Assembly (NCBI RefSeq): GCF_040560245.1 | Contig: NZ_JAKMWP010000010.1 | Reading direction: 5' to 3' (one strand) | Source of the DNA: Morganella sibonii | GTDB taxonomy: Bacteria; Pseudomonadota; Gammaproteobacteria; Enterobacterales; Enterobacteriaceae | DNA length: 64,000 nucleotides | Shown: one piece after another, positions 17,268 to 24,625 of the stretch | How the letters are laid out: the number at the start of each line of letters is the position of its first letter | Position numbering within the stretch: position 1 is the first letter of the stretch | Position numbers and translations under genes: made by a program | Notes under the pieces: model-generated | Databases searched by the model: none | Seen by the model: only the letters and a program-made list of their open reading frames with translations | Told to the model about the DNA's origin: nothing

Positions 17268-18662
17268 ATGGCTTATATTCTCTCATTCCTGACTGAGATA
17301 TTCAGTCAGCCTGCCTTTCTTATGGGGATTATCTCCCTGGTGGGGTTGCTGGCATTACGGTCACCGGTCAATAAATTATTAACCGGGACATTAAAACCGA
17401 TCCTCGGTTATTTAATGCTGAGTGCAGGTGCCGGTGTTATTGTGGCAAACCTGAATCCGCTCGGCGGTATTATTGAAGCCGGTTTTAATATCCGGGGTGT
17501 TATTCCGAATAACGAAGCAATTGTTTCTGTTGCCCAGAAATTACTGGGTGTGGAAACCATGAGTATTTTATTACTCGGCTTTATTTTCAACCTGGCGATT
17601 GCCCGCTTCACTAAATATAAATATATCTTTTTAACCGGTCACCACTCTTTCTTTTTAGCCTGCTTATTCTCGGCGGTATTACAGGCCGCGAATTTCAAAG
17701 GCTGGGAAATGGTGATTATCGGCGGTTTCCTGCTGGGGTCCTGGTCCGCTATTTCACCGGCGATCGGACAGCGTTATACCAAACGTGTAACGGAAGACGG
17801 CGGTATTGCCATGGGGCACTTTGGTTCCCTCGGCTATTATCTGTCAGCCTGGATTGCATCAAAAACCGGTAAAGCGGAAAACTCATTTGCGGATACTGAA
17901 ATTTCAGAAAAATGGGGCTTCCTGCGCGATACCACGGTTACTACCGGTATTGTGATGGTAGTGATTTATCTGGTGTGCAGCATCGTTGCCGGTTCCGCTT
18001 ATATCAGCACTATCACTGAGCAAAACATGGTGATTTTCTCCATCCTGACCGGTTTGCAGTTTGCGGTGGGTGTGGCGATTGTCTACAGCGGTGTGCGTTT
18101 AATCCTGGGTGACCTCGTACCTGCGTTCCAGGGTATCAGCCAGAAACTGATCCCGAACTCTATTCCGGCGGTTGACTGTGCGGTCTTCTTTACCTTCAGC
18201 CCGACAGCGGTGGTTATCGGCTTTATCAGCTCCTTTATCGGCGGCCTTGTCGGTATGCTGATGCTGGGTGGTCTGGGCATGGCGCTGATTATCCCGGGTA
18301 TGGTGCCGCACTTCTTCTGCGGCGGTACATCCGGTGTCTTTGCGGACAAACTGGGCGGCAAAAAAGGCTGTATTATCGCCTCCTTTATCGGCGGTATTTT
18401 CCTGGCCTTCTTACCGGCAATGCTGTTACCGGCGCTGGGCAACCTGGGCTTCGAAAACAGTACCTTTGCAGATTTTGACTTCGCGGTATGGGGCATTGTT
18501 ATCGGGGAAGCCTTTACCCACTTCGGTCAGATTGCGATTTACCTGATTTGTTTTGTTCTGGTTCTGGCATTACTGGCGCCGTTTGCCTTTAAATCAGTCA
18601 AAGTGGTGGGTGATACCCTGAGCTATGACGAGTTAATGGAAAAAGATCGCGCACATAAGTAA
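17268..18662 (+). CDS. PTS EIIC permease, ascorbate (SgaT/UlaA) family
   Basis: 464 residues, highly hydrophobic with roughly eleven membrane segments. Typical SgaT features include the LGYLMLSAGAGVIVANLNPL segment near the N-terminus and GMVPHFFCGGTSGVFADKLG in the second half, part of the inverted-repeat core of UlaA-type permeases. It transports and, with EIIB, phosphorylates the substrate. The family name implies ascorbate, but the following kinase and aldolase do not match the ula degradation pathway, so another substrate is likely. Confidence 0.88.
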   Translation: MAYILSFLTEIFSQPAFLMGIISLVGLLALRSPVNKLLTGTLKPILGYLMLSAGAGVIVANLNPLGGIIEAGFNIRGVIPNNEAIVSVAQKLLGVETMSILLLGFIFNLAIARFTKYKYIFLTGHHSFFLACLFSAVLQAANFKGWEMVIIGGFLLGSWSAISPAIGQRYTKRVTEDGGIAMGHFGSLGYYLSAWIASKTGKAENSFADTEISEKWGFLRDTTVTTGIVMVVIYLVCSIVAGSAYISTITEQNMVIFSILTGLQFAVGVAIVYSGVRLILGDLVPAFQGISQKLIPNSIPAVDCAVFFTFSPTAVVIGFISSFIGGLVGMLMLGGLGMALIIPGMVPHFFCGGTSGVFADKLGGKKGCIIASFIGGIFLAFLPAMLLPALGNLGFENSTFADFDFAVWGIVIGEAFTHFGQIAIYLICFVLVLALLAPFAFKSVKVVGDTLSYDELMEKDRAHK

Positions 18663-18696
18663 ACATGATACTGACGAAAGGCTTTAAGGAGTTGTT

Positions 18697-19662
18697 ATGG
18701 CAGTAATTTCTGTCGGTTTATCCTGCTTCGACCAGTTCTTCTTCCTTAACCGCTGGCCGGAGGAGAACAGCAAAAATTTCTCCGGCGATTTTATTGAAAG
18801 CGGCGGCGGACCCTGTGCCAATGCAGCATGGTTACTGGGATTGTGGGGTGAGGATATTTATTTTACCGGACACCTTAACCACGATATCTATGGTCAGAAA
18901 ATTATTGATGAGTTTCATGATGTGGGTGTGAATACCGATTACGTTATTTTTAACGATGAAATGATCACACCGCTGGCATCTGTATTAGTGAATCAGTTAA
19001 ATGGTTCCCGGACAATTATTACGCGCAAACTGGTCTCGCCGCCGCGTATGACATTCGAAGAGAAACTGAAAATTGATGAGCTGATTACCCGCCTGACACA
19101 GGAGGATAAAGGGGAAGTCATCACGGTATTAATTGATGGTCATGAACCGGAGCTGAGTGAATATATTCTGACCCGTCTGCCTGATGCCCGCGTCGTAATG
19201 GACGCGGGATCACTGCGGGAAAGCAATTTAAATCTGGCGAAATATACCGATTATCTGGTCGCCAGTGAAAACTTTGCCCGTGACCTGATTGAGATTGATA
19301 AATTCACCACCGATATTCAGTTAAAAACAGCATTAACAGAACTGAATAAACTGGCACGGGGAGAAGCATTTATTACGCTGGGTGAGAAAGGCTGTGCGTA
19401 TCTGCAAAACGGAATACTGACAATATCACCGGCATTTATTTGTAATGCGATTGATACAACCGGTGCCGGGGATATTTTCCATGGCGCATTTACGTACGGA
19501 GTTCATTATAACTGGCATATCGAGAATATTATTTTATTTGCCAGTCTTTCAGCAGCGATCTCAATTGAGAAAAAAGGGGTGCGCGAATCAATGCCGGATT
19601 TGGCGGATGTCCATAATGCGGTGAATAAATACGAAAGAAACCTGAAGCACTATTTTGATTAA
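18697..19662 (+). CDS. PfkB-family carbohydrate kinase
   Basis: 321 residues. It has an N-terminal GGGPCANAAWLLGLWG motif (substrate-binding and lid region) and the C-terminal signature DTTGAGDIFHGAF, in which Asp259 is the catalytic base and GAGD the anion hole. It would use ATP to phosphorylate a sugar or sugar phosphate; placed between a PTS and a bisphosphate aldolase, the simplest role is to convert a PTS-generated ketose monophosphate into a bisphosphate. It starts 34 bp after the EIIC gene. Confidence 0.85.
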   Translation: MAVISVGLSCFDQFFFLNRWPEENSKNFSGDFIESGGGPCANAAWLLGLWGEDIYFTGHLNHDIYGQKIIDEFHDVGVNTDYVIFNDEMITPLASVLVNQLNGSRTIITRKLVSPPRMTFEEKLKIDELITRLTQEDKGEVITVLIDGHEPELSEYILTRLPDARVVMDAGSLRESNLNLAKYTDYLVASENFARDLIEIDKFTTDIQLKTALTELNKLARGEAFITLGEKGCAYLQNGILTISPAFICNAIDTTGAGDIFHGAFTYGVHYNWHIENIILFASLSAAISIEKKGVRESMPDLADVHNAVNKYERNLKHYFD

Positions 19663-19746
19663 TTCTGGTTTTTGATTAAATTCTGGTTTCTATTAAATTC
19701 TGATTTTTAATTAAATTTCAGTTATACGCCAACAAGGGGAAATCCG

Positions 19747-20610
19747 ATGTTAGTTTCGATGGAGAATATGCTCAATCGTGCCTTTGCACGCCAGTACGCC
19801 GTCGGTCAGTTTAATATTAATAACCTGGAGTGGACAGGAACAGTATTAAAAGTTGCACAGCAACTGCGTTCCCCGGTTATTTTAGGTGTCTCCGGCGGGA
19901 CCATAAAACATATGCTCGGGCTGAAATGTATTCACGATATTGTGGTGAATGCGATGGAGTTTCTGGAAATAGATGTGCCGGTGGCACTGCATCTGGATCA
20001 CGGCCAGTCTTACGAAGCCTGTGAAGCAGCGATTAAAGCCGGTTTCAGCTCGGTGATGTTCGACGGTTCACATATGCCGTTTGCCGAGAATCTGGCTATT
20101 ACCAAACGTCTGGTGACATATGCTCACCGCCGTGGTGTGTCTGTGGAAGCCGAACTGGGTACGATTGCGGGCAGTGAGGATGGTATCGTTAACTCTCACG
20201 TAATTTATGCGGACCCGGCGGAATGTCAGAAGCTGGTGGAAGAAACCGGTGTGGATTGTCTGGCAGCGGCGCTCGGTTCGACACACGGTTTGTATAAGGG
20301 CAAAGCGAAGCTCGGTTTTGCGGAAATGCAGCATATCGCGCAGTTGGTGAAAGTGCCGCTGGTGCTGCACGGCGGTACCGGTATTTCAGATGAGGATATG
20401 AAGAAAGCCATTTCACTCGGTACGGCAAAAATCAACGTCAATACGGAAAATATGTATGCGTGGTGTTTGTCAGTGAAAGAGCAGTTTGAGCAGCAGGGCG
20501 CGCATGATATCAACGATCCGCGCAAAGTGATTATGAAAGGATTACAGCCGGTCGCGGAGCGTGTGGAAGAGCGGATGCGTCTGTTCGGTTCTGCCGGGCA
20601 GTCTCTCTGA
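19747..20610 (+). CDS. Class II ketose-bisphosphate aldolase (FbaA/GatY/KbaY family)
   Basis: 287 residues, the length of GatY/KbaY-type enzymes. Motifs: VGQFNINNLEW near the N-terminus, ALHLDHGQSYE with catalytic Asp84 and zinc ligand His85, an acidic VEAELG segment, LGSTHGLYKG and VLHGGTGI, which carry the remaining zinc ligands and phosphate-binding residues. It would split a ketose-1,6-bisphosphate to dihydroxyacetone phosphate and an aldehyde phosphate. It follows the kinase after an 84 bp AT-rich spacer of repeated 'aaattctg'-like blocks. Whether fructose-, tagatose- or another bisphosphate is used cannot be told. Confidence 0.87.
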   Translation: MLVSMENMLNRAFARQYAVGQFNINNLEWTGTVLKVAQQLRSPVILGVSGGTIKHMLGLKCIHDIVVNAMEFLEIDVPVALHLDHGQSYEACEAAIKAGFSSVMFDGSHMPFAENLAITKRLVTYAHRRGVSVEAELGTIAGSEDGIVNSHVIYADPAECQKLVEETGVDCLAAALGSTHGLYKGKAKLGFAEMQHIAQLVKVPLVLHGGTGISDEDMKKAISLGTAKINVNTENMYAWCLSVKEQFEQQGAHDINDPRKVIMKGLQPVAERVEERMRLFGSAGQSL

Positions 20611-20625
20611 ACAGTCAGATCCTGT

Positions 20626-20650
20626 GGTGGCCGCCTTTCAGGCGGTCACC
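20626..20650. terminator. GC-rich hairpin between aldolase gene and argP remnant
   Basis: GGTGGCCGCCT / AGGCGGTCACC with a 3-base loop forms an 11 bp stem with one wobble pair and lies at the convergence of the two genes, overlapping the stop of the argP remnant. There is no clear T tract on either side, so termination would be inefficient. Confidence 0.5.
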
Positions 20651-21314
20651 GGGGATTGGGTCAGGTAATCTTTGGCGTTAGTAATAATGGCCTCTGAAAT
20701 CCGCTGTAATGTTCCTGATTCCGGCTGGTAACGGTGCCAGTAAAGCTGTTTTTGCTGTACCAGTTCCGGCACCAGGTTAATCATCCGTCCGGATTCAAGC
20801 TCCTGTTTAATCTGATGTTCCGCAATCATACAGCAGGCAGAGTTTTGCAGTACCAGCTGAATATAGGCCTCTGATGACGGCACGATATGGCTGTTCAGGC
20901 TTCCCCTTTAAGCAGATAGTCGAGTGTCCGGCTCTCATCATCCACTTTAATATCCAGGCGAATGGCGCGGTCATCCAGGATTGGTTTGATAGCAGATAAA
21001 AACCAGGTTGCCAGGGAGTCAGCGTTGATGGAAATCGGGATGGTAACCACATGATTGCCGCTTTCATTATCAAAGGCGTCATGCTCAATTAAATCAACAT
21101 GATAAAGAAGACCCAGCAGTTTCTGGCCGAGTTCAGTCGGCTTTGGCGGCACGGTGCGTGTCAGCAGCAGGGAGCCGACCTGATTTTCCAGCTGTTTTAC
21201 CCGCTGGGAAACTGCCGATTGTGTAATAAAGAGTTTCGCTGAGGCTTTTTCGAATCCCTGTTCTTTGATAATAAGATCGAGCAATCTCAGTGATTTGTAA
21301 TCGACATTCTTCAT
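20638..21314 (-). pseudogene. argP-like LysR regulator, disrupted by an internal out-of-frame deletion
   Basis: The first 139 codons (from the ATG at 21312-21314) match the start of ArgP/IciA: a helix-turn-helix with FITQSAVSQRVKQLEN, then RTVPPKPTELGQKLL and NADSLATWFLSAI, ending at a TGA after LLKGEA (stop near 20892-20894). The next bases, in another frame, encode HIVPSSEAYIQLVLQNSACCMI through YWHRYQPESGTLQ, which is the ArgP C-terminus. Compared with E. coli ArgP from memory, about 80 residues of the effector-binding domain are missing at the join and the frame is lost. The short repeat AGCC flanks the junction. The N-terminal fragment could still be made as a DNA-binding peptide without effector domain. 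Confidence 0.85.
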
Positions 21315-21413
21315 GGCGGCCCTGCGGTGATGGCGAAAAGTACGGCTATTCTACACGAAAAGGGCAGCAGGAGGAAAAGCGCCGGTACGTGAATACCGGC
21401 GCGTAAGCGGAGG

Positions 21414-22277
21414 TCAGTCGATGGTCATAATAATGGATATATTGCCGTAGAATGAACCGGGCTCTACCGGACCGGTCGTTTCAAGCGTGCTTTTCAGCAG
21501 AGCGGTGTTCGGATAGCCCTCCCGGACGTAGATCGCTGAGCCGCCGCTGCGGGCATCAAGCAGATAGTCATTCAGTGTCAGCCGGGTATACAGGTTATTT
21601 TTCAGTTTCAGCCGGGCACTTGAGTCAGTCACGGAATAAATCCGGACAACCGTATCTTTACTGCACTTCATTGTCAGATACTCAGATGCCTGGTGACCAT
21701 TAATGGCATCTTCCGGCACTTTCTGATGGTTTAAAACCGCACCCGGGCGATCGAGGTCAAAACTGCATATTCCGCCGGGAGGCGGGGACACACCACAAAT
21801 AGCACCGGGATACATATCACCGTTGCCGCCATTGGGCGTTGATGTCAGAAAAAGGGTGACACACTCATTACGGATTGCGGTTCCGACATGGTTGGTTGTA
21901 CCGCTGTAAGGTAATCCGCCGAAGCAGTTATCGTAAATATACCTGTAAACCTCAAAGCCATCGCTCAGTGTATTTAAATCCATATTACGGCAGCGCTGGT
22001 TAAATGTTTCATCATTACGGCCTGCAATTCCGCCCTTGTCGCCGTTGACATGCCGGTGGTTAATATTGGCATAGCATTTGCCGGACAGACCGGCGACTTT
22101 GCACGGGTGGGCACTGCCGCGCAGAGGTGGGGTCCAGGCTGAAATAGTGTAGTAATAATCGATATTCGTCGGTTTTCCTTCTGAGCGGGTAATATAACTG
22201 TAAAGGTCTGCACGGACGGGCAGCGAGAAAAATATGAGTGCAGTCAGCACACTGATATAACGGATAATCGTTGTCAT
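21414..22277 (-). CDS. mrpH: Fimbrial tip adhesin, MrpH-like
   Basis: 287 residues, signal peptide ending at VRA-DLYSY (residue 23). Last structural gene of the fimbrial operon, where P. mirabilis has mrpH. The N-terminal half is a cysteine-rich receptor domain containing NINHRHVNGD, with His74 and His76 in an HxH arrangement and His130 (TTNHVGT) further on. MrpH binds zinc through two histidines in HxH spacing and a third downstream, needed for biofilm formation, and the same pattern is visible here. The C-terminal half (about 160-287) is a pilin domain for donor-strand complementation, ending with alternating hydrophobics. It lies 7 bp after the preceding minor subunit. Confidence 0.82.
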   Translation of the reverse strand: MTTIIRYISVLTALIFFSLPVRADLYSYITRSEGKPTNIDYYYTISAWTPPLRGSAHPCKVAGLSGKCYANINHRHVNGDKGGIAGRNDETFNQRCRNMDLNTLSDGFEVYRYIYDNCFGGLPYSGTTNHVGTAIRNECVTLFLTSTPNGGNGDMYPGAICGVSPPPGGICSFDLDRPGAVLNHQKVPEDAINGHQASEYLTMKCSKDTVVRIYSVTDSSARLKLKNNLYTRLTLNDYLLDARSGGSAIYVREGYPNTALLKSTLETTGPVEPGSFYGNISIIMTID

Positions 22278-22284
22278 ACCGGCC

Positions 22285-22827
22285 TCAGAAATAATCGATA
22301 GTCAGAAAAGCGGTGGCGTTAAATGCACCGTACTTAATCGTTTTACCGGCTTTTGCTTTCGGATCGACCTGAAGAAAAGCCGTAAAACGGATGGTATTCT
22401 CGCCGTTTCCGGCAATGGTAATCGCATTGGAAAACTGATTCAGCGGGATCAGCGAAATATTATCAGTCCGGATACCGACAGAAAATCCGCCGGCATCACT
22501 GGACGGATCAAGCGCCAGATAGGACGGCATATCCGGGGGCGCGGTACCGGTGAATTTAATTTTAAACCGGTTCATATCGGTAATATCACAGTCAGACAGG
22601 ATCAGGGAAAAGGATTTGCGCACCTCAATCCCCTCATACAGATCCGGCAGGGAAACATCACTGAAATCCACCAGCAGATCTTTATTCTCCGGTAATAATG
22701 TACAGGGATCGTTAAACAGCTCCCCGATCACCCGCAGGTTATCTGCGGCATGACCCGCCGGGATAAAGGCGGCGGAGAGTGCCAGAGCGCTGCTGAATAA
22801 CAGACTGAAAGCAGAGAACCGGTTCAT
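22285..22827 (-). CDS. mrpG: Minor fimbrial subunit (MrpG-like)
   Basis: 180 residues with a signal peptide (cleavage near GHA-ADNL, residue 28). Pilin-fold features: CTLLPENKDLLVDF near the N-terminus, a second cysteine (LILSDCDI) for the conserved disulfide, and a C-terminal beta-zipper ending TAFLTIDYF with penultimate aromatic residues. It starts 1 bp inside the stop of the upstream subunit gene (coupled translation). By position it corresponds to MrpG, probably an adaptor near the fimbrial tip. Confidence 0.8.
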   Translation of the reverse strand: MNRFSAFSLLFSSALALSAAFIPAGHAADNLRVIGELFNDPCTLLPENKDLLVDFSDVSLPDLYEGIEVRKSFSLILSDCDITDMNRFKIKFTGTAPPDMPSYLALDPSSDAGGFSVGIRTDNISLIPLNQFSNAITIAGNGENTIRFTAFLQVDPKAKAGKTIKYGAFNATAFLTIDYF

Positions 22828-23309
22828 CAGAAATACTCCATTGTTACTGTACCGGTGCCGCTGAAAGTGCCCGGCGTGACGTTACCGTCCGGGTTTTTAG
22901 TCAGCACAATGGTAAATGTCAGATGGCGGTTGTTAACCAGTTGTGCTTTCCCCAAATCCACTTTTACCCCGGCAAGCTCAACATTAAAGCCCAGATTGTT
23001 GCGGTTGGTTTTCAGCAGTTTGTTATTGAACGGCGACCGCGGCCCGTCAACGGTGAGATAATATTTAAAATTCTCAGATTCCTGCTCACAGACAAAAGGA
23101 ATATCCACCTCTCTGCGGATATCAGATTTCTCCAGTGTTTTTATCTGGATACGCTGAAAATCAACCAGGATTTCCTCGTTATTGTTTACTTTGCAGGGCG
23201 GCGGCGGTACCAGCTTTCCGGAGATCCGGATATCCGCGGAACTGTGTAATGCCGCAAACGCGTATCCCGGAATACAGGCCAGAAGCAGCATAGTGGTGAA
23301 AAATCGCAT
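22827..23309 (-). CDS. mrpF: Minor fimbrial subunit (MrpF-like)
   Basis: 160 residues from the ATG at 23307-23309, with AAGGA six bases upstream (the preceding in-frame GTG is less likely). The signal peptide ends near AFA-ALHS. Two cysteines (PPCKVNNNE and FVCEQE) match the pilin disulfide, and the C-terminus TGTVTMEYF has the terminal aromatic motif recognised by the chaperone. It sits between the MrpE- and MrpG-like genes with minimal spacing. Naming follows position in the Mrp operon. Confidence 0.78.
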   Translation of the reverse strand: MRFFTTMLLLACIPGYAFAALHSSADIRISGKLVPPPPCKVNNNEEILVDFQRIQIKTLEKSDIRREVDIPFVCEQESENFKYYLTVDGPRSPFNNKLLKTNRNNLGFNVELAGVKVDLGKAQLVNNRHLTFTIVLTKNPDGNVTPGTFSGTGTVTMEYF

Positions 23310-23318
23310 CACAATTCC

Positions 23319-23810
23319 TTATTCGTACTCAATATGGATAGTGGCGTTTGCACTGAAATCACCGGCAGGGAGTTTTGCCCCCGGCTTTTTGGCCAGTACG
23401 ACACGAATGTCCGGCTGAGCCGGATACTGAACCGTAATTTTTTCATTCAGCGGCAGTAACCGGTTGTCAGCCTGAAATTTGACAGCCAGATCGCCGGCGC
23501 TGGTGGAAAGGTAGCGGCTGTCAACGGAGGATGAGGTACCGCTGATATACATTCTTATCCCCCTGGCGCGGTTGTCCTGACACTCGATCAGGTAATCGAG
23601 TTTTTCACTGTAATTGTCGTTATCAATCTCTGTGGTGATAACGTCTTTAAAATCCACCAGAATATTTTTTCCCTGATTTATCTTACAGGGAGCGGCGATA
23701 ATTTCACCGACGACATATACATCGATATAGGTATAAGAACCGCCGGAGACCATCACCGGCAGGCTCAGTATTGCCGCGCAGCCGGTACGGAAAAGTGTGG
23801 TCAGTGTCAT
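23319..23810 (-). CDS. mrpE: Minor fimbrial subunit (MrpE-like)
   Basis: 163 residues from the ATG at 23808-23810, which follows AGGAGG at ideal spacing; an upstream in-frame ATG would overlap the chaperone gene and lacks such a site. Signal peptide is followed by the pilin domain with APCKINQGKNILVDFKD and LIECQDNRA (disulfide cysteines) and a C-terminal beta strand ending ATIHIEYE. Starts 19 bp after the chaperone gene. Confidence 0.78.
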   Translation of the reverse strand: MTLTTLFRTGCAAILSLPVMVSGGSYTYIDVYVVGEIIAAPCKINQGKNILVDFKDVITTEIDNDNYSEKLDYLIECQDNRARGIRMYISGTSSSVDSRYLSTSAGDLAVKFQADNRLLPLNEKITVQYPAQPDIRVVLAKKPGAKLPAGDFSANATIHIEYE

Positions 23811-23829
23811 CGGCGGTTCCTCCTGTGAA

Positions 23830-24564
23830 TTACTGGCTGTCTGACTGTACGGTGCAGGTGTTACCGGCACAGCTGAATTTCAGCGGTTTGGTATCACCGT
23901 AGTCGTTAACATAATAAACAACCGGCGCGTTACCCAGCGCAGGTGCACTGAAAGAGGCGGAGGCTTTCGGCGATACCATCAGCGGCTCAAACTTAATTTC
24001 TTTTCCGCCGGTGGCATCCAGGCGGGTGACTGACAGATGGTACGGTGTTGTATTTTCAATGGTGTACTGACCGCCATTCTGAGACAGACGGATACCTTCC
24101 GCGCCGGTGATTTTCTCCATCCGCTCCTGAACCTGAATCGCTTTCGGGCGGTAGAACAGTTTTATTTTGGTTTGCAGGGCAATTTGCAGCACGTTGCTTT
24201 TCTCTGCGGCCGGCGGAATTTCACGGACATTCAGATAAAAGACGGATTCGCGATCAGCCGGTAACGAGGCGGCTTCCGGGGAGAGCTGCACTTTAATCTG
24301 GCTTTTGCTGTTAGGCTCAATCCGCTGAACCGGCGGGGTCACAAACACCGGAGAGGTGACTTTCTGCCCTGCCGTGTTCTCAATCCAGGACTGCGCCAGA
24401 TACGGTTTGCTGAGATGCTCATTGGTGACCGTCAGCGGTACAGCTTTGTCACCTTCATTATAAATAACACGGGTTCTGTCGAGTGCGATGGCCGCACCGG
24501 CAGTCACCGGAATAGCGGCCAGAGTCGTGAGTGCGGCGCAGAATAAAGTGGTCACTTTTCTCAT
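23830..24564 (-). CDS. mrpD: Periplasmic fimbrial chaperone, PapD/MrpD family
   Basis: 244 residues from the ATG at 24562-24564 (AAGGA upstream); a further-upstream ATG adds 15 residues without a site. The signal peptide ends near AGA-AIALD. Family hallmarks: the G1-strand residues SVFYLNVREIPP (PapD-type signature), the basic residue in LDRTRVIY and Lys in LQTKIKLFYRP that anchor the subunit C-terminus. It folds pilins and delivers them to the usher encoded upstream in the operon. Confidence 0.9.
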   Translation of the reverse strand: MRKVTTLFCAALTTLAAIPVTAGAAIALDRTRVIYNEGDKAVPLTVTNEHLSKPYLAQSWIENTAGQKVTSPVFVTPPVQRIEPNSKSQIKVQLSPEAASLPADRESVFYLNVREIPPAAEKSNVLQIALQTKIKLFYRPKAIQVQERMEKITGAEGIRLSQNGGQYTIENTTPYHLSVTRLDATGGKEIKFEPLMVSPKASASFSAPALGNAPVVYYVNDYGDTKPLKFSCAGNTCTVQSDSQ

Positions 24565-24625
24565 GTTAAAGTTCCTTACGGATTCATTTGTTAATTCTGT
24601 AAAATACAAACCGGTACCGCCTGAT

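Noticed and set aside
16511..20610. L-ascorbate utilisation (ula) operon
   Set aside because: Only the PTS components match; the ula decarboxylase, epimerases and lactonase are missing and a kinase and aldolase take their place.
20638..21314. Sequencing frameshift in an intact LysR gene
   Set aside because: About 80 codons of the effector domain are absent at the junction, so a one-base error cannot explain it.
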